A stretch of DNA of 40,768 nt from a virus. The notes beneath the pieces are model-generated. The model did no database searches. It saw nothing but the letters and a program-made list of their open reading frames with translations, and was not told the origin of the DNA. Of the stretch, positions 1 through 6,168 are shown piece after piece. The stretch's first letter is position 1. The number at the start of each line of letters is the position of its first letter. The DNA lies in the IMG/VR virus record IMGVR_UViG_3300021437_000007, positions 1 to 40,768 of that record. One strand, written 5' to 3'. Position numbers and translations under genes: made by a program.

Positions 1-127
1 TAGAGTACGCGCCGCGTGTACTCTCAGGTCGCGGCGGCGGCTCTTGTCACGTTTACTTTCGTACAGAGTTACCGCAGCAAAGCTTTAAAGCTTTAAGGTC
101 TTCACACAAAGTTAAAGTCTTTATGCC
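1..127. repeat. Left copy of 127-bp terminal direct repeat (circular junction)
   Basis: These 127 bases are identical to the last 127 bases of the window (40642-40768). The open frame of the primase-helicase passes through the repeat without interruption when the ends are joined. The length equals a common maximum assembly k-mer. The simplest inference is therefore a circular or circularly permuted genome written with its overlap duplicated, rather than a biological terminal repeat. Confidence 0.9.
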
Positions 128-2012
128 CTCAACGCCGCCAACTGACGCCGACAAGATGAGCGGGCTCTCTGAAGCTGAGCTTAACGAAGGTTATCGTATG
201 CGGCTCGCTTGGGAGATTGACGTTTACGGCGAAGGTAAACAAGTGGTTTTACCGCCGTCGATACACCCCGATACGTACCGAGCTTATGAATGGGACTGCG
301 AACTACAAGACATAGATCAGATACCTTTAGTCGCTAACTTTGTGTTAGGCGACAAGAAGCTTACTAAGCTAAAAGATGTGTCAGCCGATATAGATTACGA
401 CTACTCTTTAGCTGATAATTATAATTTAAAGAAAGCTGACTATCAGCTAATCGTTAACGGCGAAGGTTACGATAAGCGCTACAAGTCGCGCTCTGAGGCC
501 GTCATGGGTGCTATCAATATGCTCGCCTACTCAGGGTGTAAAGACGCTGAAATAACGGCGGTTATGACTGACGAAGAGAACTTTATATCTGAGAAGCCCT
601 TAGAAGCGGGTCGAGGTAATCGTGAAAAGGCCGCCGAGTGGCTCGCTAAACAGATAGCTAAAGTACGTGCTGACATGAGCGCAGCTAACGACTTTAAAGG
701 TATTGACGCTAATGACACTGACGCCATACTTAGCGAAGCCGAAGCCCTTATACAAGAAGAAGAGCTAACGCCTTGGATATCAAAGCTTAAAGGTAAAGAA
801 GGCGCTTATAAAAATACAGCCTATAACTTACAGCTTATTCTTAGGCACGGGTTTAAAGAAGCTCGTATCTTTGGTTACAACGCCTTCACTCAAAGCATGA
901 TCTACTTAGCGGCGCCGCCTTGGGGCTCAGCTAAAGACATAGGGCGCGAACTTGTGGACGCCGACGACACGCACGCTAGAGTCTGGTTATCGCGCTACTA
1001 TGGCCTTGAGACGAGTACACATGCCGTTAACGAGATAATAACAATTTTAGCTAATGAGAATACTTTTCACCCCGTACAGACTTATCTTAACGCTCTTGAA
1101 TGGGACGGCGTCGAGCGCTTAGATACATGGCTTAGTACATACCTACAAGCCGAAGGCGATAAAGATTACTTAGCCGCCGTAGGCCGAAAGACTTTAACGG
1201 CTGCGGTCGCTCGTATCTACAGAGCGGGCACTGAGTTTCACCACATGCTTATTTTAGAAGGTACTCAAGGCTGCGGTAAGTCTTCGACTGTAAAGATTTT
1301 AGCAAGCCCTGAGTGGTTTAGTGACTCACTAGGCGACGTAACTAATAAAGACATTATCGAAGTTATGCGGGGTAAGTGGCTTATCGAAGTCGGCGAGCTT
1401 GCGGCTATGAATAGATCAAGTGCAAACGATATGAAAGACTTTATAACTAAAGCGTCTGATACACACCGTAAAGCTTTCGCCCGCAGGGCCGTAACAGTGC
1501 CGCGCCAAAGTATCTTAATCGGTACGACTAACGACCAAGAGTACTTAAAAGACCCTACAGGGGGCCGCAGGTTTTGGCCTGTACGCGTAGGCCAAGTCGA
1601 CTTTAAAGCGCTAATAGCTGACCGCGATCAGCTTTGGGCCGAAGCTAAGTTTAACTATGAGATAGGCGAGAAGCTTTACTTAGAAGACCCTAAAGTTAAA
1701 GCCATAGCTGAAAGTGAGCAGTACGATAGAGCTATCGTCGACGAGATTGAAAGCGCCGTACTCGACATATTAGATGGTATGGACTCTAACGAGATTATTT
1801 TTAGTGAGTTTTTTGATACCTTCTGCGCCCGCTTTGGCGTTAAAGAGACCGACTACGCGGCTCAGATACGTATTAAAAAGATATTCACTAAGCTTAAGTA
1901 TAAAAAGATACGAAGGCGTACCGAAAAGGGCCGAGTTTATGTGTGGATTAGGGGCGATACTAATTATAAAATTTATAACAGCGTGAAAGGTTTTCACTAT
2001 GACGAAGAGTAA
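3..2012 (+). CDS. PrimPol/VirE-type primase-helicase, C-terminal part (start lies at 40350)
   Basis: This is the larger part of a 767-residue protein that begins with GTG at 40350 and crosses the circular junction. Joined residue numbers follow. The archaeo-eukaryotic PrimPol domain is at about 1-200. It has a D73-x-D75 metal motif, H114 in a glycine-rich SGRGGG context, and a segment at about 168-187 ending in PPSIHP that is typical of bifunctional primase-polymerases. A VirE/superfamily 3-like helicase follows, with Walker A GTQGCGKS at 518-525, then an IEVGEL acidic strand and a GTTND sensor-like motif. The basic C-terminal tail may bind DNA. The protein should prime and unwind DNA at the phage origin. 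The ATG at 123 is only an internal methionine (residue 139). The 3' end overlaps the next gene by 14 bp. Confidence 0.93.
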   Translation, partial: EYAPRVLSGRGGGSCHVYFRTELPQQSFKALRSSHKVKVFMPSTPPTDADKMSGLSEAELNEGYRMRLAWEIDVYGEGKQVVLPPSIHPDTYRAYEWDCELQDIDQIPLVANFVLGDKKLTKLKDVSADIDYDYSLADNYNLKKADYQLIVNGEGYDKRYKSRSEAVMGAINMLAYSGCKDAEITAVMTDEENFISEKPLEAGRGNREKAAEWLAKQIAKVRADMSAANDFKGIDANDTDAILSEAEALIQEEELTPWISKLKGKEGAYKNTAYNLQLILRHGFKEARIFGYNAFTQSMIYLAAPPWGSAKDIGRELVDADDTHARVWLSRYYGLETSTHAVNEIITILANENTFHPVQTYLNALEWDGVERLDTWLSTYLQAEGDKDYLAAVGRKTLTAAVARIYRAGTEFHHMLILEGTQGCGKSSTVKILASPEWFSDSLGDVTNKDIIEVMRGKWLIEVGELAAMNRSSANDMKDFITKASDTHRKAFARRAVTVPRQSILIGTTNDQEYLKDPTGGRRFWPVRVGQVDFKALIADRDQLWAEAKFNYEIGEKLYLEDPKVKAIAESEQYDRAIVDEIESAVLDILDGMDSNEIIFSEFFDTFCARFGVKETDYAAQIRIKKIFTKLKYKKIRRRTEKGRVYVWIRGDTNYKIYNSVKGFHYDEE

Positions 2013-2286
2013 ACTAGAAAAATTACAAGACGAGTACATAAAGCTTGAGCGCTATAACGTACTTATGCGCTACAGTTTTAGTCATAAAGGTATTCTTTTA
2101 CCTGAAGAGCAGAGCGAACTCGAAGAACTTAAAGAGTACTTCGACTACGGGCATACCGCACAAGTGGCGCTCATCTACGCCGACCGCGTACTCTTAGAGT
2201 ATGAAGTACTTACCGAAGAAGTCGAGAAACTTAAAGAGCAGTTAAGTAAACCTAAAAGGCTCTTCGGGGTATTCAATGCTCGCTAA
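1999..2286 (+). CDS. Small coiled-coil protein of unknown function
   Basis: This 95-residue, strongly charged protein is nearly all predicted helix. Its regular leucine/charged pattern suits a coiled coil, especially at residues 1-20 and 65-88. The ATG overlaps the primase-helicase end by 14 bp and has an AAAGG ribosome site upstream, so translation is probably coupled. No family is recognised. Its place directly after the replicative helicase suggests an accessory replication factor, but nothing in the sequence proves this. Confidence 0.7.
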   Translation: MTKSKLEKLQDEYIKLERYNVLMRYSFSHKGILLPEEQSELEELKEYFDYGHTAQVALIYADRVLLEYEVLTEEVEKLKEQLSKPKRLFGVFNAR

Positions 2287-2425
2287 TTTATTCGTTATAA
2301 ATATAATCATAGGCACGATTATTAACATTGTGTGGACTGAGAAAAAGCTTGTCGTCGCTTTTAAAGACGCCTTCATAGGCGCTTTAGTATGTACGTGCCT
2401 TATAGGCATCATACTTTATAAATAA
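2276..2425 (+). CDS. 49-residue two-segment membrane protein
   Basis: This short gene starts at an ATG inside the end of the preceding gene (11-bp overlap) and stops at TAA 2423-2425, just before a terminator. The peptide has a hydrophobic segment at about residues 4-20 rich in Ile/Val/Leu, a short charged loop (TEKK), and a second hydrophobic segment at about 33-47. It is probably a two-pass inner-membrane peptide. Overlap, frame and position at the operon end support a real gene. Function is unknown. Host-takeover or holin-like roles are possible but unproven. Confidence 0.6.
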   Translation: MLANLFVINIIIGTIINIVWTEKKLVVAFKDAFIGALVCTCLIGIILYK

Positions 2426-2427
2426 AA

Positions 2428-2447
2428 AAGGCCCCGCAAGGGGCCTT
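2428..2447. terminator. Bidirectional Rho-independent terminator between convergent units
   Basis: A perfect 8-bp stem AAGGCCCC/GGGGCCTT surrounds a GCAA tetraloop. An A-run on the left becomes a U-run for leftward transcripts, and TT follows on the right for rightward ones. It sits between the rightward primase unit ending at 2425 and the leftward unit ending at 2505. Confidence 0.85.
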
Positions 2448-2504
2448 AGTGGCGATTACATATTAGCACTTCGCCAAGGCGCTATTCTACCTAAGCCCTA
2501 CGGC

Positions 2505-2789
2505 TTACTTCTTTTTACTTTTAGCTTTAACAGACTTCTTAGCCTTAGAAGCTTTCTTCGGCTTTGTGGCCTTTAGCTTCTTAGCTGCTTTAATAACTAA
2601 AGGCTTAGCCGTTACTTTCTTTACAGTTCGCGGCGCACGTACTACAGGCGGTATAGTTAACCCCGTAGCCTTTGCTAAGCGCTCATTGATAAGGGTCTGA
2701 TAGCCCTTACCTGACTTCTTAGCTTCTGATTTAATAGCTTGTAACACTTTCGTATTAACTCTCATAGTAACAGCACTTGTAGTAATCAT
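2505..2789 (-). CDS. Ribbon-helix-helix protein with histone H1-like lysine tail
   Basis: This 94-residue protein has two parts. Residues 1-45 look like a ribbon-helix-helix DNA-binding fold of the CopG/BrnA-antitoxin type: a short strand (AVTMRVNTKV), a helix, and GYQTLINERL. Residues 46-94 are low-complexity Lys/Ala/Pro sequence with repeated KAKK-type words, like a histone H1 tail. The start is supported by AAAAAGGAG about 7 bases upstream. It is the last gene of the leftward accessory unit. It likely binds DNA specifically through the first part and non-specifically through the tail. A regulator or a DNA-condensing protein would both fit. No toxin partner is seen beside it. Confidence 0.75.
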   Translation of the reverse strand: MITTSAVTMRVNTKVLQAIKSEAKKSGKGYQTLINERLAKATGLTIPPVVRAPRTVKKVTAKPLVIKAAKKLKATKPKKASKAKKSVKAKSKKK

Positions 2790-2803
2790 AAAGATACTCC
2801 TTT

Positions 2804-2920
2804 TTATTTAGATATAATGGGTAATAACGTACACGTCAAGCTTACCACAAATAGAAGCCCGAAAGCTAGGTATGTGGCAAACTTTAATACGTCAATACGC
2901 TTACGGTATTTCAATCTCAT
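2804..2920 (-). CDS. 38-residue single-pass membrane peptide
   Basis: An ATG at 2920 lies inside the last codons of the phosphoesterase gene and reads 38 codons in another frame to TAA at 2804-2806. The peptide has a very basic start (MRLKYRKR), then one hydrophobic helix at about residues 16-34 (AYLAFGLLFVV and onward). The gene fills the space between the phosphoesterase and the ribbon-helix-helix gene exactly, which supports it. It is too short for family assignment. An inner-membrane peptide with cytoplasmic positive N-terminus is the reasonable reading. Confidence 0.5.
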   Translation of the reverse strand: MRLKYRKRIDVLKFATYLAFGLLFVVSLTCTLLPIISK

Positions 2921-3476
2921 TTAAGCCTCTCTTAAGTACGATAATACGTTTACCTTTGTAGGTAATCTCTTGCGCCGTCTCAGGGTGATAATGCCCGCAT
3001 ACGTACACGCTGCAATTATAAGACTCACAAAGCTTAAAGATATTCTCTAGGGCTTCAGGTTTTAGCTTTCGGTCGATAATAGCTTCAGCTTCTTTAATAA
3101 ACGGTATAATAAACTTACGCTTAAATAAACTCGCCCCGTGCGGCTCAGATCGGTACTTACGCCACTTATCAGGGTTAGCCTCGATATCGCCGTGTACAAA
3201 AACTATACGGGTGCCGCTTTCTGTAGTCCTAATTATGGCCTCATTCTGAGTCGTCATACGGCTATGGTTACCGCATATATAATTATCACCGTGCTTCATA
3301 TCTAAAAACCTAAAGGCCGCGCGGGCTTCTTCGACTTGGTTTTTAGCTACGTTAGCTAGGTCTATAATGTCACCTATGAATAGCGTATTGACGGCTGCGG
3401 GCTCATTACTTACCTCGGCCTTCATTATCTCTATCGGACTAAAGATATGAGTATCGGCATATACTTTAAATTTCAT
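2901..3476 (-). CDS. Calcineurin-like metallophosphoesterase
   Basis: The 191-residue protein shows the metallophosphoesterase motif series in order: D8-T-H10, GDIID at 35-39, GN-H71, HGD at 95-97 and GHYH at 161-164. These residues bind the dinuclear metal centre in the calcineurin-like superfamily. The usual aspartate or glutamate after GNH is serine here, which occurs in divergent phage members. Phage versions act on phosphodiesters, phosphomonoesters or nucleotides, and the substrate cannot be read from sequence. It overlaps the upstream HNH-like gene by 4 bp, so translation is coupled. Confidence 0.88.
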   Translation of the reverse strand: MKFKVYADTHIFSPIEIMKAEVSNEPAAVNTLFIGDIIDLANVAKNQVEEARAAFRFLDMKHGDNYICGNHSRMTTQNEAIIRTTESGTRIVFVHGDIEANPDKWRKYRSEPHGASLFKRKFIIPFIKEAEAIIDRKLKPEALENIFKLCESYNCSVYVCGHYHPETAQEITYKGKRIIVLKRGLNEIEIP

Positions 3477-3916
3477 ACACTCTTCTTTCTAGTGCTACGA
3501 GCACTGTTAACCGCTTGAGTTACCCACTCTATGTTATCTACTCGGTAACCTACCTTAGAGTCAATGCGGTCTACTGAAGGGGCTAACCTATGTAAGTACC
3601 CGCTATCTTTGTAATGTTTAAATAATGTGTGAAACTTCTTAGACGTAATAGCCCAAGAGTAAAAGTCTTCTTTACTCATTAAGCACTTACCTTTATATAA
3701 GTGGTGCTTAAGCTTCTGTACACCTTCTATACGTGACTTCATATTACGGTAAAGCCTGACGATAAAACCTTTTTTAGTCTTCTCGTACTTCTTTGTATAA
3801 AGCCCTGAGTTAGCTTCTCGCTTATCTCTTTGGTATAGATTGATACGGTCTCTAAAAGCTTTAAACTCTTCGGGCGTATGAATACCCATAGATACGGTTT
3901 TACTTGTAGGTCTCAT
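3473..3916 (-). CDS. HNH-like phage endonuclease-family protein
   Basis: The protein is 147 residues and basic. Its C-terminal region contains APSVDRIDSKVGYRVDNIEW, matching the core of a widespread phage family related to HNH nucleases, in which the DRID and N-x-x-W/V elements sit in the beta-beta-alpha metal finger. Upstream lies a helical region with KGKCLMSKEDFYSWA, where the family often has a CxxC or KxCxL zinc-like motif, reduced here to one cysteine. It may be a DNA-binding or nicking protein, or a degenerate free-standing homing nuclease. The start has a strong GAAGGAG site. Confidence 0.65.
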   Translation of the reverse strand: MRPTSKTVSMGIHTPEEFKAFRDRINLYQRDKREANSGLYTKKYEKTKKGFIVRLYRNMKSRIEGVQKLKHHLYKGKCLMSKEDFYSWAITSKKFHTLFKHYKDSGYLHRLAPSVDRIDSKVGYRVDNIEWVTQAVNSARSTRKKSV

Positions 3917-3920
3917 AAGG

Positions 3921-4331
3921 TTACTCCTTCGGGGTTATGGCTATCTTACGGCGTAAGCAGCCGCAAGACTTCGTTTGCCCGAAGCGTAGTTGATAGCCCG
4001 CTACAAGTAAAGAGTTACCGCAGTCGCAAGTACATACGTAGTACGCAGCGCGACTACGCTTAGAGGCTCTAAGCCCGTAAAAGGCTTTCACATACAAGCG
4101 ACCGTACCGCTTACCCGTTTCGTCTTTATAGTTATGGCTACGTTTACGAAAGTCGATAGTCGGGTCGACACGCTTAAGAGCCCTACGCACTTGCACTATG
4201 TTAGTGGCGTGCATAAAGGCTATATCTTTAATCGAGATGCCGCGCTTATAGCATGAGTAGATAGACTCTAGGACTGATTTAGTCATACGGTAGCGGCGCT
4301 TTATAATGCGGCCTTGGGGTAGGTTATTCAT
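3921..4331 (-). CDS. Helix-turn-helix plus zinc-ribbon DNA-binding protein
   Basis: This 136-residue basic protein starts with a helix-turn-helix-like region (about residues 17-52, including GISIKDIAFMHATNIVQVRR). It continues with a module that begins GKRYGRLYV and ends in a cysteine cluster CTCDCG...SCGCL. That module occurs in phage HNH/AP2-type homing-nuclease relatives, where the cysteines bind zinc. No catalytic HNH residues are visible, so DNA binding is the safer call. It is the first leftward gene out of the divergent dyad region and may regulate it. The ATG at 4331 lacks a clear ribosome site. Confidence 0.62.
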   Translation of the reverse strand: MNNLPQGRIIKRRYRMTKSVLESIYSCYKRGISIKDIAFMHATNIVQVRRALKRVDPTIDFRKRSHNYKDETGKRYGRLYVKAFYGLRASKRSRAAYYVCTCDCGNSLLVAGYQLRFGQTKSCGCLRRKIAITPKE

Positions 4332-4338
4332 ACCGTTT

Positions 4339-4368
4339 AAGGTACTTGAGTATGTACGCTTATGTCAA
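4339..4368 (-). promoter_or_regulatory. Candidate leftward promoter with dyad element in spacer
   Basis: On the minus strand a perfect TTGACA (4368-4363) is followed after 18 bases by TACCTT (4344-4339). The spacer is mostly TAAGCGTACATACT, one of the four repeated outer elements of the dyad region. A protein bound there would block or activate this promoter. The predicted start would leave almost no leader before the ATG at 4331, so the -10 call is uncertain. Confidence 0.42.
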
Positions 4369-4902
4369 TAGGGGGTAAACCTAACTAGGTTTTGTATGTA
4401 CGCTTATTACCCTTTAAGGGTATGTATCTGTCCCTAGCTGTCCCTAGTTTTGGCCCTAGTACTTAAATGAGCACGGGCCGTTATTCTTTAGTAGTTTCAT
4501 ATACTTATCTATACTGTCCCAAGTGTCCTATATAATATATATAGTTAACTAATAGTTATATTATAGCTACTATATAGCTATATAGATTATGCCTATTATG
4601 TAGGCATATAGCGTATATATCCTATACAGCCAACATACGAAAATGCTTGGTCCACTTGGGCCAGCCCTAAGTATGTGTAATCATTAAAGAAACTTCATAA
4701 CGATTTAAAAAGGACTTGGGACAGCACTAGGGCCAGCTTAAAACGTAGGCATTTAGGATAAAACGGGCTAAATAGGGCTTAGCGTACATACTTTAACGTG
4801 TTTTTAGGGGTTTTAAGCGTACATACTAAGTTTTCAGGGGCGCCGCTTATGGCCGAGCGGCCTACGATTTAACTTGATACATTATAATAATGTGGTTAAC
4901 TC

Positions 4903-4919
4903 TACCCCATAAAGGGGTA
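4903..4919 (+). promoter_or_regulatory. Hairpin overlapping the ribosome-binding site of the 4924 gene
   Basis: TACCCC (4903-4908) pairs with GGGGTA (4914-4919) around an ATAAA loop. The purine-rich AGGGG that should serve as ribosome-binding site for the ATG at 4924 is part of the right arm. A TATAAT (4883-4888) just upstream could be a -10 box, but no good -35 was found at the proper distance. Confidence 0.5.
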
Positions 4920-4923
4920 ACAC

Positions 4924-5328
4924 ATGTCTAAAAGAATAAACGTGAGAGCGAAAGGCTTTGCTTTCGAGCGTTATATCGCAGCCGCTATGCGTATGATCGG
5001 CTACACGAAAGCTCACCGTCAGTTAGAGTTTCAGATAAACAACGCTTTAGGCATAGATATAGCTGAGACGGGGCGCTACAAGATACAGTGTAAGAAGACT
5101 AAGAAGTACGTACCTATGAATACGATTAACGAAGTTAAGTACAAAGGTGACGAGATACCCGTACTTATCGCAGCGGGCGACGGCGAGCCGCCTTTAGTGA
5201 CTATGAGGCTTGAAGACTGGTTAGAGCTTGTAAGTAAAAACTTCTTAGACGTTAATACTACTGTTATGGACCGTGTCGACGTGATAGAAGGCTTAAAAGA
5301 TATTAAAAACAATAGACATAAGGAGTAA
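4924..5328 (+). CDS. PD-(D/E)XK-type nuclease, possible Holliday-junction resolvase
   Basis: The 134-residue protein fits the archaeal-type resolvase/restriction-like fold. A glutamate lies in the first helix (GFAFERYIAA, E15), D45 is in LGIDI, and Q55-C-K57 sits on the following strand in YKIQCKK. These are the spacing and residues of the E...D...(E/Q)xK active site. Such enzymes cut branched recombination or replication intermediates before packaging. It is the first rightward gene out of the dyad region. A restriction-like or other structure-specific nuclease remains possible. Confidence 0.7.
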   Translation: MSKRINVRAKGFAFERYIAAAMRMIGYTKAHRQLEFQINNALGIDIAETGRYKIQCKKTKKYVPMNTINEVKYKGDEIPVLIAAGDGEPPLVTMRLEDWLELVSKNFLDVNTTVMDRVDVIEGLKDIKNNRHKE

Positions 5329-5332
5329 CCAC

Positions 5333-5536
5333 ATGGCTACGTATGTACAGCCACTTAAAAAAATAAAGCTTATAGATTTATTAAGAGATTTAAAAAGGCT
5401 AGAGGTTTTACATACCGAAGCCGTTTACGGCGACAAAGAGTTATCAATATCCGATCAAGATGAGTATGAGCGCCTTTCTAACCAAGAGATAGTCATAGGG
5501 TACGATAACGAGCCGAGGTCTGACTATGTACGATAA
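5333..5536 (+). CDS. Hypothetical small early protein
   Basis: This 67-residue protein starts four bases after the nuclease gene, with AAGGAG upstream. It is amphipathic, with a helical N-terminal half (IKLIDLLRDLKRLEVLH) and an acidic C-terminal half. No motif or family is recognised. Overlap with the next gene by 11 bp supports translation as part of a coupled early cluster. Confidence 0.65.
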   Translation: MATYVQPLKKIKLIDLLRDLKRLEVLHTEAVYGDKELSISDQDEYERLSNQEIVIGYDNEPRSDYVR

Positions 5537-5669
5537 AGCCGCTCTTATAGTATGCGTGTTACTGCTTATGTGCTCTAATATCTTTTTTATGTTAAAGGCA
5601 TTAGACTATAAGCGTAAGTACCTTAGTAACGCCGATTTTTGGGCGTTGCATAGAGGCAAACTTAAATGA
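5526..5669 (+). CDS. 47-residue single-pass membrane protein
   Basis: ATG at 5526 overlaps the end of the preceding gene, and the TGA at 5667-5669 overlaps the next ATG as ATGA. The peptide has one clear transmembrane segment at about residues 6-23 (ALIVCVLLLMCSNIFFM), followed by a basic tail (KRKY). The two overlaps make it very likely to be a genuine gene. Function is unknown. Confidence 0.62.
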   Translation: MYDKAALIVCVLLLMCSNIFFMLKALDYKRKYLSNADFWALHRGKLK

Positions 5670-5860
5670 AGCCACACGGTATTAAAATTACACCTAAGCG
5701 AGTGCCCGTAAGTGCGGTAGTTGACGAGGTAGTCGTTAAGCGCTTAGAGATGCTAGGCATAGACGTTAAAGAACTAATCAGATATACATTGACCGACGCT
5801 TCAGGGTACTTCGTTTGCCCTTGCTGCGGCGGCCTTTTAAAACCAAAGAAGAAACTTTAA
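5666..5860 (+). CDS. Small protein with C-terminal CPCCG zinc-knuckle-like motif
   Basis: The 64-residue protein begins in an ATGA overlap with the upstream membrane peptide. Residues 14-45 look helical and charged. The C-terminus carries VCPCCGGLLKPKKK, half of a zinc ribbon (a single CxCC cluster) followed by a basic tail. Zinc could be bound by a dimer or with a partner protein. No family is recognised. Confidence 0.6.
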   Translation: MKPHGIKITPKRVPVSAVVDEVVVKRLEMLGIDVKELIRYTLTDASGYFVCPCCGGLLKPKKKL

Positions 5861-6123
5861 AAACTAGACTACCCTTGGGACTTGCACGTCACTACTATAT
5901 GTATGTGCAAGCCATGACGAAGCTTAAAAAGCGTAATCAAATAAGTATAAATAAAGAGCTACAGGCTCTAAACTCTATGCGGGCAAACGACGATTTAGTT
6001 AATGCCCTTACTTTCTATTTAGCTCAGCCACACTTAACAGAAGCTCAGCGCGTGCGTTTACGGGCCACTCTTGCCGTATTGAGTCATGCCCCTCTAAATA
6101 AAAAATTACTTGCATCTTTGTAA
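5815..6123 (+). CDS. Hypothetical helical protein, start uncertain
   Basis: The longest form starts at TTG 5815 with AGGG eight bases upstream and overlaps the previous gene by 46 bp, giving 102 residues. A shorter form from ATG 5899 would have 74 residues. The sequence is helical and basic, with a Leu-rich C-terminal half (LTEAQRVRLRATLAVLSH). The long overlap is unusual for this genome, so the shorter form is plausible. No family is recognised. Confidence 0.5.
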   Translation: MPLLRRPFKTKEETLKTRLPLGLARHYYMYVQAMTKLKKRNQISINKELQALNSMRANDDLVNALTFYLAQPHLTEAQRVRLRATLAVLSHAPLNKKLLASL

Positions 6124-6139
6124 CTTTTACAAAAGGCTA

Positions 6140-6159
6140 CCTTTAAATCATTTTAAAGG
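6140..6159 (+). promoter_or_regulatory. Hairpin sequestering the ribosome-binding site of the 6169 gene
   Basis: CCTTTAAA (6140-6147) pairs perfectly with TTTAAAGG (6152-6159) around TCAT. The right arm contains most of the strong AAAGGAG site for the ATG at 6169. An alternative hairpin, AAAGG (6132-6136) with CCTTT (6140-6144), would free the site, so two exclusive structures are possible. Confidence 0.45.
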
Positions 6160-6168
6160 AGTCAGACT

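Larger units (their letters stand above)
4332..4923. other. Non-coding divergent region with large dyad array; candidate replication origin/control region
   Basis: No convincing gene lies in these 592 bases. A 10-bp motif CTG[G/T]CCC[T/A]AG occurs seven times. Four are on the plus strand (4428, 4438, 4450 with one mismatch, and 4514) and three on the minus strand (4655-4664, 4715-4724, 4727-4736). An outer element, GTATGTACGCTTA or its complement, occurs at 4349-4362 and 4394-4406 and inverted at 4779-4791 (one mismatch) and 4814-4827. Both sets are arranged almost symmetrically about position 4588. The centre (about 4530-4620) is very AT-rich and holds a TATGCCTA/TAGGCATA hairpin (4588-4608). 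Another 6-bp hairpin is at 4842-4861. The plan resembles iteron-type origins or cooperative repressor operators between divergent units. Confidence 0.7.

Noticed and set aside
123-2012. Stand-alone helicase of 629 residues starting at ATG 123
   Set aside because: The frame is open upstream to the window start and continues from GTG 40350 through the circular join. The ATG is internal.
1770-2039. Minus-strand frame opposite the primase-helicase end
   Set aside because: It is an antisense shadow with no ribosome site, and crosses two supported genes.
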